Shown: one piece after another, positions 8,757 through 18,400 of the stretch
How positions within the stretch are numbered: position 1 is the first letter of the stretch
How the letters are laid out: the number at the start of each line of letters is the position of its first letter
From: Bacteroidales bacterium
Lineage (GTDB): Bacteria; Bacteroidota; Bacteroidia; Bacteroidales; UBA932
Direction: 5' to 3'
Length of the DNA stretch: 37,861 bases
Assembly (NCBI GenBank): GCA_024695285.1
Contig: JAILIM010000043.1
Location: 1 to 37,861, forward strand
Position numbers and translations under genes: made by a program
The notes under the pieces: model-generated
Databases searched by the model: none
Told to the model about the DNA's origin: nothing
The model's input: only the letters and a program-made list of their open reading frames with translations

Positions 8757-9217
8757 TGAATCTCCTTGAGGTCTTTCTTCAGGATCATCTTGGGATCCAT
8801 CATCGCCACCTTCTCAAAGAGTTTAATCTTATAGCCGAGGGAGAGATACACTTTGTCTTCGTGCTTACCCTTGCGCCACCATTTATAGAAACCGACAGGA
8901 TCGTTCTCATACGGAATCTTTGCGACTATGCCTGTGCTGTAGCCGGGATAGTCGATTATGAGCTGAAGGCCCATGAAACGCTTGTAGTATTCGGGATCCG
9001 CCCTTCTGAGCTTGCTGACGAGAGGATTGAGGACTTCGAAACTGTCGACCTGGAGAACCTTTTCCCGGACAATCATTCTGTGAATCCGCACAGGGTCGAC
9101 GTTGAGCCAGGCACCGAGTTTGAGAGTCATGGGACCTTCTTCGGTGTCGAGCGTCAACTCATCCATGGAGAAATACACTTTCTCCGGGTCGAGCGGGAAC
9201 AGTTCTTCAGCGGCCAT
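8753..9217 (-). CDS. Unknown protein, first gene of the gcv operon
   Basis: A 154-residue cytoplasmic-looking protein without signal peptide, membrane segment or motif that I recognise. The start is ATG 9217; a TTG at 9220 is just upstream. It is mixed in charge, with a lysine-rich C-terminus (MILKKDLKEIQ) and aromatic-rich stretches around FYKWWRKGKHEDKVY. The segment WLNVDPVRIHRMIVREKVLQ could contain a helical DNA- or protein-binding element, but this is only an impression. It overlaps lplA by four bases and leads the operon, so a role in regulation or in lipoate or glycine metabolism is possible by context. No function is assigned. Confidence 0.8.
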   Translation of the reverse strand: MAAEELFPLDPEKVYFSMDELTLDTEEGPMTLKLGAWLNVDPVRIHRMIVREKVLQVDSFEVLNPLVSKLRRADPEYYKRFMGLQLIIDYPGYSTGIVAKIPYENDPVGFYKWWRKGKHEDKVYLSLGYKIKLFEKVAMMDPKMILKKDLKEIQ

Positions 9218-9248
9218 CAAAAATAACGATTCCAGGTACTTGAACAGG

Positions 9249-9256
9249 CAAAATTA
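9249..9256 (-). promoter_or_regulatory. Probable -7 box for the gcv operon
   Basis: The minus strand reads TAATTTTG (complement of 9249-9256), fitting TAnnTTTG, 31 bases before the ATG at 9217. No TTTG lies at the ideal 19-21 spacing upstream; CTTG is found at 23. It is the only box-like sequence ahead of the eight-gene run. Confidence 0.5.
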
Positions 9257-9268
9257 AGAATTTTTTTT

Positions 9269-9276
9269 TAGATTTG
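9269..9276 (+). promoter_or_regulatory. Probable -7 box for the arginase-family gene
   Basis: TAGATTTG at 9269-9276 fits TAnnTTTG and ends nine bases before the ATG at 9286. The mRNA leader would be only a few bases long. No good upstream TTTG element was found. Confidence 0.45.
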
Positions 9277-9285
9277 GTGCAAGTT

Positions 9286-9933
9286 ATGCACACAATTCTG
9301 AAACTGAGCAGCCTATACGACGATGAATCCTGGACTATTCCGGGGGCTTCGGTGCTTGATTTCCGTGACCTTGAAGGCAGCAACTGCTATTGCAGTCCGG
9401 AGGCTGAAGCCATCCTGAGAGCCTCCATTGCAAAGGAGAAGCTCTTCGGCGTGCATTGGATCGACACCGGCGACTACCACTATATCAGCAAGTTATGGAT
9501 GGAGAGACTGGAGAGTCCTTTCGCCCTGGCCCTCTTTGACAATCACCCGGACGACCAGGAAGGTGCTTTCGGCGAAGGCCTGCTCAGCTGCGGCGGATGG
9601 GTACGTTCAGCCCGGGAGCAACTGCCGCTGATGAAACACGACTGCCTCAACAGCCCGGCAATCCCAGGAGACATGCCAGTGTACCTTTCCATAGACCTTG
9701 ACGTTCTCTCCCCCTCTTTCGCCCGCACCGACTGGAGCCACGGCAATATGACGCCCGAGGCCCTTTTCAGGAGCCTGGACGCCATAGCCATGAATCACAG
9801 CATACTCGGGGTGGACATCTGCGGAGGCCTGACAGCCGCCAAAGGCGCCGGCCCCGAAGACTATGCAGTGAATACCCGAATGCGCCGGAAGCTGGCAGAT
9901 TACTTCACGACCCACCCGCCGGTATCGGGATAG
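9286..9933 (+). CDS. Arginase/agmatinase/formiminoglutamase-family protein
   Basis: A 215-residue ureohydrolase-fold protein. The start is ATG 9286, since an earlier TTG and GTG lie inside the promoter box. Metal-site-like motifs are present in order: DTGDYHY (early histidine), DNHPDDQ (the usual DxHxD region, here as DNHPD) and SIDLDVLSPSFA (SxDxDxxDP region, with S-P where most have D-P). It is shorter than typical arginases of about 300 residues and belongs to a compact subgroup, so the substrate is uncertain. The 3' end overlaps the convergent fimbrial gene by 34 bases. Confidence 0.8.
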   Translation: MHTILKLSSLYDDESWTIPGASVLDFRDLEGSNCYCSPEAEAILRASIAKEKLFGVHWIDTGDYHYISKLWMERLESPFALALFDNHPDDQEGAFGEGLLSCGGWVRSAREQLPLMKHDCLNSPAIPGDMPVYLSIDLDVLSPSFARTDWSHGNMTPEALFRSLDAIAMNHSILGVDICGGLTAAKGAGPEDYAVNTRMRRKLADYFTTHPPVSG

Positions 9934-12578
9934 AGCGCGCTGTATTTCCACAGCACCAGGTCATATCCCACCGCATAGCTTTCAGGAACCTGATAACTGT
10001 CCGAATATATGGGCACAATAGATCCTGGAGCATAACGCAGGTCTGCAAACACATAGTCCGGTGTTTCCTGTTCACGTATCATATCGCTGCTGTAGCCATA
10101 TATGGTGTACAATGTGCTGTACATACCTTTAACGTAATAGCTCCTCCCCCAGTTGCTCGCCACGACGTTATCCTCAATGTAATCCAGCAATCCGTCGTCA
10201 CACCTCGGGAAGACCCATTCCGCCTTGATAGCGCAGCCGCCGGCGCCGTTTTCTTCCGCCACGGCTCCCACCGCCAGGTTAACGGTAAAATCCACCGACC
10301 ATCTGTAAGAAGACACATACTCGTCACCCGAGTGCCTGTTCTGCATGACTGGAGCGAAGCTGAAATACCGCTCCGGCATTGCCGATTCCACGTTGTCTGC
10401 ATACAGCACGGTCATTTCCACGGTGTTGGACCTGGGGAACGAGAAACTGTACTTGTTCTCGCTTGAGAAAGGATAAACTGCAGATGCATTCCTATAGTCA
10501 TTGCCCTGCCGCACGAGGTTGTACAGGGAGAAAGTGAACTTCTCGTCATGTTCGCTCTGGGCGGGCCATCGGGCCAGGGCCCAGCTGCTCCTGCTGCCGA
10601 AATGCCTGGAGCCCAGGAACGGCTCCGATGTATACAAGACAGCCGAAACAGGATCCACTCCGCATTCGTCGCTTGCAGGATATGCAGTTATACGCTCAAG
10701 CGTGATATCCCCGCTTTCGAAATCGTAATTCTCAGAAATGGACACTCCGCTGAGCGACAGGCGCGAAATATAGTAGCTCATCGCCGTGCAGTCATCGGAG
10801 ACGCTTTTCTCGGTCACCGCAGGGCTGCCGCCGTTGCCGGAATTGCTCCAGCGGCTTCCGCGCATCGATAAGTCCTGATAACGGACCACGCTGACGTCCA
10901 GTAGTTCCGAATACAGGTCCGGATCGAAGTCCGACCAGTCAAGCCTTGTGCCGTCCGCTTCATAGTAGTACGGACCGCAGTCGACCTCGGCCCCGTCCAG
11001 GGGCAGGAATATACGGTCAGAAGGATATTGCAGTTCCGGAGCGATGACAAGCACAGTTTCCGTGGCCACCGTGGTGCCGTTTATCTTCAGCATCAACTCG
11101 TCTTCCCCGGCGCTCCAGGCACCCAGATACCATACCTGGCCTGATTTCCAGGGATATACATTGCCGTTCGCCGACGACAGCTGCACTGTTCCGGACGGGT
11201 AATTCCCCGTAGACTTGTCCTTTATCGTAACTGTTCTTCTCTGGGCCACATACATGGTTCCACCATTTTCGACCTCTATTGAATAACTGGAGCCTGACGG
11301 TCTTTCCACCGTCACGGTGTGGACGGTGACAAGCCTTCCGTCCCAGCTGGAAGCAGTTATCTGCAAGCTGGCTCCGGACGGCGCTGAATCTGTGGCCGTT
11401 ATGGTGAAAAGCCTCCCCGACCAGGCCTCGGACACGCTGAAGCATCCAAGGTCGCCGGACAGCGAATAGCTGTAATCACCGTCGGACAGCCTCAGGTTGG
11501 TCGAAAGGAGGGCAGTCGCCGATGATGACGGGGCAACAGTGCTGCCGGAAGCAGTGAACTGAAGCTTACGCCTGTCGTCCAGATTGCCGTCGATCTTCCA
11601 GTCCGTGCGCAGGCACCCCTCGTCCGTGATGGTCAGGTCGATGTCGTACTGCATGTTGCGGCGTATGTCAAAATTACTGCAGGGATCATCCCCAAGGAAC
11701 AACCTCGCCGTCAGGGGCGTTCCGGTCAGGTTTCCCGAGGTGTCGGAATAGCGGCCGAGTATTTCTATATATGAACAAGTATCGGGATTTCCACCCGCCG
11801 CTAAGACACTTTCCGGGGTCTTCATGTCCGGATTGTTGTTACCCGGGAGGATGTCTCCCTGCAGGTTTTCCAAGAGGTAAAATGTTGATGTATAGCCGTT
11901 TCGGTTTGCGTTGATGCCGCTCAGCTCCGAATCCGATGCCAGGTCTCCGTCGATAGTGCCGCCGGAAGATGCCGCCCGGCCTTCGTCGAAGAATGGACAG
12001 GACCCGTTCATCTGCCGGACACGGATGGATGTGAAATCAATTGTTCCGTGCTCAAGGCCGGAAGTGTGGATAGAGAGTTTCACCTTTGCCACCAGCCGGG
12101 TGAGCTGGATTTCGATTTCACTCAGATACGGTGTCACAGTCACCCTCACCTGACCGCTCATCGGAATTCCGTAAGTATTCCATCCGCTTATCCCGTACGC
12201 AGTGTACTGCAGCCCGGAAACAGCCTCCTGAAGAGTCTGTGGAGCTGATATTCCGGATGCATTGGCAATCACGAGCACGTCATATGTGCGGCCCAGCACA
12301 AGAGACACTGACTGCGAGTAACTGCCCGTCCACCCAAGATCCCTGTGGACCGTCAGGTCGCTGCACAGGCGGGAATTCTCATAGAAGAGTATGTCCACGA
12401 TCCGCAATGCTGAATCGGACGCCGTGACGCTGCTGCGGGTAGAAGCCGCAGGCAATGAGTCGCTGCTTATCTGTATCACGACTTCCCTGCTGCCCGTCCT
12501 GCCGCCGAAAGCGGATTCAGGTTCGCTTAAGGTGCAGGACACAAGCAACAATAGAGGTAACAGAGAGTATGCTTTCAT
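9900..12578 (-). CDS. Large fimbrial tip-like lipoprotein (Mfa/FimB-type)
   Basis: An 892-residue outer-surface lipoprotein. The start chosen is ATG 12578, which gives MKAYSLLPLLLLVSC with a lipobox cysteine at 15; a frame start five codons earlier would overlap the upstream gene. The N-terminal 330 residues look like the fimbrillin/Mfa fold, including the segment ALRIVDILFYEN and ITRLVAKVKL-like strands (QLTRLVAKVKLSI). A long beta-rich remainder follows. In organisation it resembles the large tip or accessory subunits encoded after Mfa1 and Mfa2, possibly of the DUF4906 type. It is the last gene of the fimbrial set and converges with the arginase-family gene. Adhesion is inferred from context. 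Confidence 0.7.
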   Translation of the reverse strand: MKAYSLLPLLLLVSCTLSEPESAFGGRTGSREVVIQISSDSLPAASTRSSVTASDSALRIVDILFYENSRLCSDLTVHRDLGWTGSYSQSVSLVLGRTYDVLVIANASGISAPQTLQEAVSGLQYTAYGISGWNTYGIPMSGQVRVTVTPYLSEIEIQLTRLVAKVKLSIHTSGLEHGTIDFTSIRVRQMNGSCPFFDEGRAASSGGTIDGDLASDSELSGINANRNGYTSTFYLLENLQGDILPGNNNPDMKTPESVLAAGGNPDTCSYIEILGRYSDTSGNLTGTPLTARLFLGDDPCSNFDIRRNMQYDIDLTITDEGCLRTDWKIDGNLDDRRKLQFTASGSTVAPSSSATALLSTNLRLSDGDYSYSLSGDLGCFSVSEAWSGRLFTITATDSAPSGASLQITASSWDGRLVTVHTVTVERPSGSSYSIEVENGGTMYVAQRRTVTIKDKSTGNYPSGTVQLSSANGNVYPWKSGQVWYLGAWSAGEDELMLKINGTTVATETVLVIAPELQYPSDRIFLPLDGAEVDCGPYYYEADGTRLDWSDFDPDLYSELLDVSVVRYQDLSMRGSRWSNSGNGGSPAVTEKSVSDDCTAMSYYISRLSLSGVSISENYDFESGDITLERITAYPASDECGVDPVSAVLYTSEPFLGSRHFGSRSSWALARWPAQSEHDEKFTFSLYNLVRQGNDYRNASAVYPFSSENKYSFSFPRSNTVEMTVLYADNVESAMPERYFSFAPVMQNRHSGDEYVSSYRWSVDFTVNLAVGAVAEENGAGGCAIKAEWVFPRCDDGLLDYIEDNVVASNWGRSYYVKGMYSTLYTIYGYSSDMIREQETPDYVFADLRYAPGSIVPIYSDSYQVPESYAVGYDLVLWKYSALYPDTGGWVVK

Positions 12579-12582
12579 TTTT

Positions 12583-13356
12583 TTAATACTCAATTATTGG
12601 GTAGCTTTCGGTTTCCCATCCGGCCACGGTAACGAAAACATAAGACTTTGATAAGTCCACTGTGAGAGAAACGTCAAGAAGGTCAAGGTCATCGTAGCTG
12701 TAGCCGGTCGCAGCTATCATCATCCCTATGGGCACTGAACGGAACAGGCTGCCATCCTTCAGCACGTCCAGGCTCATGCCGTCATTGAGCTGACGGGGCA
12801 GGCGCACAAGGAATTCCTGTTCTCCGTGATCTTTGTCAGGAGAGCACTGAAACAGTCCCTCACAGGGATCAAGGCTCACTATATCATAACCCTTCACGTT
12901 ACTGCTGACGGCCACCGTCGCCGCATCAGGAAGCCCTATTATCGTCAGGAACAGGCGCGCATAGTTCTTGTGCGGCGTCACCTGACAGTCATAGGCGTCG
13001 GTCTCCAGCAGAGCCAGGTCGCTGGAACTGTAAACCTCGTCGCACTGGTGCTCGAAGCGTATGTTGAGCAAGCGTCCGCTGACGGCGTTCATATCCTTTA
13101 TGCCGGTAAACACCGTGACTTGCGAAGGGCGCCGGGGCACCGTCAGGCGGCAGTTGCCGCCCTCGAAATCCTCACGGCTCATCATCCCCTGCTTCACCAC
13201 CTCGCCGTCCTGTATTACACTGACCAACACGCTTCCATCCGTCTTCAAAGGCTCTTCTGAATACACCAGGAGTTCACAGGGGCAGAAAGACCTGTTCTCC
13301 TTCACGGAGCAAGAGCACAGGAGCAGCACGGCGATGAAGCAGAGAATCCGTTTCAT
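12583..13356 (-). CDS. FimB/Mfa2-family fimbrial anchor lipoprotein
   Basis: A 257-residue lipoprotein with a signal peptide ending in LLLCSC. It is followed by the RSFCPCELLVYS segment, a Cys-Pro-Cys pattern common at the N-terminus of Mfa2/FimB anchors. These proteins hold the type V fimbrial shaft at the outer membrane and limit its length. The rest is beta-rich, with the family-like strand YARLFLTIIGLP. It starts one base after the major subunit stop and ends four bases before the tip gene, so the three are co-transcribed. Confidence 0.8.
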   Translation of the reverse strand: MKRILCFIAVLLLCSCSVKENRSFCPCELLVYSEEPLKTDGSVLVSVIQDGEVVKQGMMSREDFEGGNCRLTVPRRPSQVTVFTGIKDMNAVSGRLLNIRFEHQCDEVYSSSDLALLETDAYDCQVTPHKNYARLFLTIIGLPDAATVAVSSNVKGYDIVSLDPCEGLFQCSPDKDHGEQEFLVRLPRQLNDGMSLDVLKDGSLFRSVPIGMMIAATGYSYDDLDLLDVSLTVDLSKSYVFVTVAGWETESYPIIEY

Positions 13357-13357
13357 A

Positions 13358-14392
13358 CTATTCGAAAACTTCGGTGTAGGAAGTATCGCCGTCCCAGTCC
13401 TTCACGGTCACCCTGAAGGTCACGCTGACCCTTGAATCCACCTCATCTCCGGGATTGTCGGGGCTTGAGGAGCCCGGGCGCTTGAGCGTAAGCTGGCTTA
13501 TGTGGTAGACCTTGTTGCGCTGCAGGGTGCCGGGGGTACTCCCCTCCGCTTTCGGCAGGGTTATGGGATAATAGCAGGTCTTGCCGTTGTAGTCACACAT
13601 AATCACCAGACGGGTATGGCGGGCACACCAGTTATCGGCAAAACTGTCCGCGACGATAGGATTTGGATAAGCGTAAAATGTATGGACCGCTTCATAACTT
13701 TCGCCCTGAGCAATCAGATGGTTGATGCCGTCGTTGACCAGCATTTCCTTCTGGACTGCGGACAAGCCTGTGTTAATCACGCCTTTCTGGTTGCACCAGG
13801 TCGTCGGCGCGGCAGAGCAGTCAATGCTGGTGTCGCCCGCCACATTGCTGATATACACGCTCTTGACCGTCAGAGGGCAGGCGCCGTAGTCAGCATTTGT
13901 GAAATTGCGTGTCACTTTATCGAGCACGATCTTGCAGGCGATATGCTCAAGCTGTACGTCAACCTGCGTCTCCGTGGTGATTACCGGTTCGGCATGGCCG
14001 CTCATTGCAATCTTGTCGCAGGCGTTGTTAAGCAATGAAGAGGAAGTTGCCTTGAAAGCCGTTTCGTTTGACGGATTGGAGATTACCGCAGGGATGTTTG
14101 CCACCACCCAGATATGCTTGATTCCGGGAAGCAGGTCAAGCCTGGCTTGAGTGTCGGAAGTGATAAGGTTGGAGGCAAGTTCAAACTTACCGGTATTCGT
14201 GAATACAAAAATCTGGAAGTTCTTGATCAGCATATCGTTGGAATTTGTCCCCACCCGCTTTGTCATGGGCGTGCCGACATTGATTGTCACGGGAACCGTT
14301 TCCATTACCGGATTCTCGACGATACTGTCTGTAGTACAGGAAGAAAGCACTGCAACGGCAGCCGCTGAAATAAAATAGAATATCTTTCTCAT
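13358..14392 (-). CDS. Major fimbrial subunit, type V pilin (Mfa1/FimA family)
   Basis: A 344-residue pilin precursor with a lipoprotein signal (cysteine near 19 in VLSSC). The early segment ETVPVTINVGTPMTKR and the strand IKNFQIFVFTNTGKFE match the fimbrillin N-domain. HIACKIVLDKV and the final strand SVTFRVTVKDWDGD match the C-domain. In this family the N-terminal strand is removed by an arginine-specific protease, and the acceptor groove is filled by a neighbour's C-terminal strand. A likely cleavage region is around TKRVGT, which is inference. It lies 12 bases downstream of ssb in the same direction. Confidence 0.85.
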   Translation of the reverse strand: MRKIFYFISAAAVAVLSSCTTDSIVENPVMETVPVTINVGTPMTKRVGTNSNDMLIKNFQIFVFTNTGKFELASNLITSDTQARLDLLPGIKHIWVVANIPAVISNPSNETAFKATSSSLLNNACDKIAMSGHAEPVITTETQVDVQLEHIACKIVLDKVTRNFTNADYGACPLTVKSVYISNVAGDTSIDCSAAPTTWCNQKGVINTGLSAVQKEMLVNDGINHLIAQGESYEAVHTFYAYPNPIVADSFADNWCARHTRLVIMCDYNGKTCYYPITLPKAEGSTPGTLQRNKVYHISQLTLKRPGSSSPDNPGDEVDSRVSVTFRVTVKDWDGDTSYTEVFE

Positions 14393-14404
14393 AGTTTGGC
14401 CCTC

Positions 14405-14752
14405 CTACATTTCATATTGCATTTCAGTGTCTTCAGGAAGAACCGTGAGGCGCGAACATATCACGTCCACGGCCGTGCGTTCGATACCGTCCACACCAGT
14501 GTAGCGCTGGACCTGAAGCCGGCCCTGTACCTTGACGGGTTTGCCTTTTTCAATTTTGTCGATGTCCTGCACATACTTGCCTTCAAATGCGGCAACGTTG
14601 TGCCATGTGGCTTCGATGACGGGAACGCCTTCCCTGTTTTTGTAGGCGCGGTTTGTCACCACTGTGAATTTTGCCATCTGCTTGTCTCCGAAGTGCTGGA
14701 TTCGCACGCTGCCGACAATTCCGACAAGCTCGATTCTGTTAATCTGTTCCAT
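14405..14752 (-). CDS. ssb: Single-stranded DNA-binding protein
   Basis: A 115-residue OB-fold SSB. The start is ATG 14752 (MEQINRIELVGIVGSV); a longer frame to 14833 has an unrelated N-terminus. Typical elements are FTVVTNRAYKNREGVPVIEATWHNVAAF, GKPVKVQGRLQVQRY, and DVICSRLTVL. It lacks the long acidic tail of replication-type SSBs, ending in EDTEMQYEM. The gene is 12 bases upstream of the major pilin gene and reads into it without a visible terminator, an odd genomic partner for fimbriae. Confidence 0.88.
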   Translation of the reverse strand: MEQINRIELVGIVGSVRIQHFGDKQMAKFTVVTNRAYKNREGVPVIEATWHNVAAFEGKYVQDIDKIEKGKPVKVQGRLQVQRYTGVDGIERTAVDVICSRLTVLPEDTEMQYEM

Positions 14753-15044
14753 TAGTTTTCCATAATTTGGTTTTACTGTCCGGGCTCCCCGGCACCGCTG
14801 CGGCGCCTTCGTCCCAGTGCAAAGGAAGTACATAATTTCTTTGTCCGCACCGCTCCCGGGCCTGCAGGATGCACTTTTTTACGATTTTTAAAGATCCGGG
14901 GCCGGAGAACAAAAAATCCGATACGGATTCTTTAACTGAAAGAAATCCTTTTTATGAAAAGATTCACAAAAAGTGATTTACGATTTTTTAGGTTCCTTGG
15001 TTTTCCCGTATAAGCCTGCGATATTTGGGAAAACCGTCGTAACT
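14753..15044. other. Intergenic region between ssb and the zinc-ribbon gene
   Basis: This 292-base divergent spacer has no convincing gene. On the minus strand a TTCCTTTG box about 60-70 bases upstream of ssb is close to TAnnTTTG, and a CCGGG/CCCGG stem lies in the proposed ssb leader near 14780. The right half is very AT-rich. GATATTTG near 15018-15025 could be a weak plus-strand -7 box for the zinc-ribbon gene. Confidence 0.4.
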
Positions 15045-15410
15045 ATGTATAACACAACGGAAGTCGAAGGCGGTCACTGCCTGGAATGCGGAAGCCCGGT
15101 CTATGGCCGGCCGGACAAGAAATTCTGCTGCGACAGCTGCAGGAACAAGTATCATGGGCACCTTCGATACCAGCCCGTTAAGGCCCACAACGCAACCCTA
15201 AAGATTCTGACCCACAACTACAGTGTTCTGGAAGCGCTCTTCAGCCTTAAAGGGGCTAGCTGCCCCGTGGGAACGCTGAAGCAGATGGGCTTCAAACCGG
15301 AATTCGTGACGCACCCGGTCCAGAAAAAAGGAAAGCACCTGGAATACAGGTGCTTTGACTTTATCTACAATATGAGCGGAAGGAAACTGTTCAACCTCCG
15401 CAGGCTGTGA
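15045..15410 (+). CDS. Small zinc-ribbon protein of unknown function
   Basis: A 121-residue protein starting at ATG 15045. It has an N-terminal four-cysteine knuckle, CLECGSPVYGRPDKKFCCDSC (two C pairs about 12 residues apart), followed by RNKYH. This resembles DUF2116-type zinc ribbons. The remainder is basic (KKGKHLEYRC, GRKLFNLRRL) and may bind nucleic acid. It converges with secA, leaving only three bases between the stops. Its 3' coding sequence contains a perfect hairpin that appears to serve as the secA terminator. Confidence 0.75.
   Translation: MYNTTEVEGGHCLECGSPVYGRPDKKFCCDSCRNKYHGHLRYQPVKAHNATLKILTHNYSVLEALFSLKGASCPVGTLKQMGFKPEFVTHPVQKKGKHLEYRCFDFIYNMSGRKLFNLRRL
15324..15356 (-). 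terminator. secA intrinsic terminator embedded in the convergent gene
   Basis: On the minus strand, AAAGCACCTG and CAGGTGCTTT (15347-15356 and 15332-15341 on the plus strand) form a perfect 10-bp stem with a 5-base loop. It is followed by CC and six T (15324-15329 are A on the plus strand). It lies about 60 bases past the secA stop at 15414, inside the coding sequence of the zinc-ribbon gene. Confidence 0.75.
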
Positions 15411-15413
15411 AGG

Positions 15414-18400
15414 TTATACAATTCCTTTTCCGTGGCAGTTCTTGAACTTCTTGCCGCTTCCGCAGGGACAAGGGTCGTTGCGGCCGACGTGTTTATCGAC
15501 CTTTACGGGCGTATTTGCCTTCTGCTCGCCGTTGGTGCTGAGGTCAGAATGCTGGGTCTGCATCTGGGACATATCTGTCCTGCGCTGCATAGCCCTCTGA
15601 GGAGGCTGGCTGCGGTCGCTCAGCGGCACGAAGGCCCTGAAGAGGAATGAGAGCACATCCTGGTTGAGAGCCTCAAGCATTTCGGAGAAGAGGTTGTAGC
15701 TCTCCAGTTTGTAGACCACTATAGGGTCTTTCTGCTCGTATGCGGCGTTCTGGACGCTCTGCTTGAGGTCGTCCATCTCGCGAAGGTGTTCCTTCCAGTG
15801 CTCGTCGATCTGGTAGAGTATGATATTCTTGCTGAGGGTCTTGGAAATCTCGCGGCCTTCGCTCTCATAGGCCTTCTCAAGGTTCACGGAGAGATTGATT
15901 ACCTTACGGCCGTCAGACACGGGGATGGCGATGTTCTGGTACATCGAGCCCTGCTTCTCATAGACTTCCTTGATAATGGGGTAAAGTTTCTCGTCCAGGG
16001 AGTCCATGCGGCGCTTGTAGGCGTCGAGCATGACGTCGCAGATGCGCTTCACCAGGTCGTTCTTCTTCGCCTTTCCATATTCCTCTTCAGGCATGTCTAT
16101 GTCGATGGAGAACTTGGCCATCAGGGCCTCACGGAAATCCTCGAAAGTATAGCCCTCGGTCCGGTCCACGAATACAGAGGCAGTGTCCACCATCATGTTC
16201 TGGAGGTCGATCTCCACCTTGTCGCCGGCGATTGCGTTGCGGCGGCGGGAATAGATAGCCTCGCGCTGATAGTTCATGACGTCGTCGTACTCAAGCAGGC
16301 GCTTACGGATGCCGAAGTTGTTCTCCTCCACCTTCTTCTGGGCGTTCTCAATGGCACCGGACAGCATGGAACTGACGAGAGCCTCATCGTCCCTCATGCC
16401 CATCTTGTCCACCATACTGGCGATACGCTCCGAGCCGAACAGACGCATCAACTTGTCTTCCAGGGAGATATAGAAGGTCGAGGAGCCCGGGTCGCCCTGA
16501 CGTCCTGCACGGCCGCGGAGCTGCCTGTCCACACGGCGGGAATCATGGCGCTCGGTGCCGATGATGGCGAGACCGCCGGCGGCTTTCACTTCGTCGGACA
16601 GCTTGATATCGGTACCACGGCCAGCCATGTTGGTTGCGATGGTCACGGTCGAGCTCTGGCCTGCCTGACCCACGATCTCAGCTTCACGGGCATGCTCCTT
16701 GGCGTTCAACACGTTGTGGCGGATGCCGCGCAGGCGGAGCATACGGCTCAGGAGTTCGGAGGTCTCGACGTCGGTCGTACCCACGAGCACCGGCCGCCCA
16801 GCCTTGGACAGTTCAGCCACACGGTCGATAACGGCGGCGTATTTTGCTTTCTTGGTCTTATAGATGCGGTCGTCCTGGTCGTCGCGGATGACTGGACGGT
16901 TGGTCGGGATCACCATCACGTCCAGTTTGTAGATGCTCCAGAACTCACCCGCCTCCGTCTCTGCCGTACCGGTCATACCGGCAAGCTTGTGGTACATACG
17001 GAAGTAGTTCTGGAGGGTGATGGTGGCGAAAGTCTGCGTGGCGGCTTCCACCTTCACGTTTTCCTTCGCCTCGACCGCCTGGTGGAGACCGTCGCTCCAG
17101 CGGCGTCCCTCCATAATACGGCCGGTACTCTCGTCAACGATCTTGACCTTCCCATCTTCGGAGATGATGTAGTCCACATCCTTCTCGAACATGGCGTAGG
17201 CCTTGAGCAGCTGCTCCACCACGTGGACACGCTCGCTCTTGAGGGAGAATTCCTCCATCAGGGCATCCTTCCTGGCCTGCTTTTCAGCCGGAGACCCTTC
17301 GCCCTGCATGATCTCGGCAGTGCGGACACCGACGTCGGGCAGCACGAAGAAGTCTTCCGTGCCCACGGCCTGGGCCAGCATAGCGTCACCCTTGTCGGTC
17401 TTCACCACGGAGTGGAGCTGCTCGTTGATAACGAAATAGAGAGGGTCAGTGATGACGGGCATCTCTTTCTCGTTGTCCTGAATATAGTAGTTTTCGGTCT
17501 TCTGGAGTATGACCTTGATTCCGGGCTCAGAAAGATACTTGATGAGCGGCTGGTACTTGGGAAGGCCCTTGTGGGCACGCAGGAGGAGCTTTCCGCCCTC
17601 GCGCTCGTCGCCTGCGGCGATGAGCTTCTTCGCCTCGTTGAGGCACTGGTTCACAAGCTGGCGCTGGGCCTGGTAGAGACGCTCCACATAGGGCTTGTAC
17701 TCGGTGTACTGGGCATCGTCGTCAGTGCTTTTCTGCACGGGACCGGAAATGATCAACGGCGTACGTGCATCGTCGATGAGCACGGAGTCGACCTCATCCA
17801 CAATGGCATAGTGGTGCTTGCGCTGGACAAGGTCTTCCTTTGCGACGGCCATGTTGTCACGCAGGTAGTCGAAACCGAATTCGTTGTTGGTACCGAAGGT
17901 GATGTCGCAGTCGTAGGCACGCTTGCGCGCGTCGGAGTTGGGCTGGTGCTTGTCGATGCAGTCCACGCTGAGTCCGTGGAACATATACAGGGGGCCCATC
18001 CACTCGGAGTCACGCTTGGACAGGTAGTCGTTGACGGTGACCACATGGACGCCCTTGCCGGCGAGCGCATTGAGGAACACAGGCAACGTTGCCACCAGGG
18101 TCTTACCTTCGCCGGTCGCCATTTCAGCAATCTTTCCCTGGTGCAAAGCGATACCGCCGATGAGCTGGACGTCGTAGTGGACCATGTCCCATGTCACTTC
18201 GTTGCCGCCGGCAATCCAGTGGTTGCAGTAGACTGCCTTGTCGCCCTGTATGGTCACGAAGTCGTGGTTGACGCTGATGTCGCGGTCGAACTGGGTTGCA
18301 GTGACTTCGATATATTCGTTTTCCTTAAGGCGCCTGGCGGTGCTCTTCATGATGGAGAACGCCTCAGGAAGTATTTCTGTCAGGCATTTCTCAATGGCCT

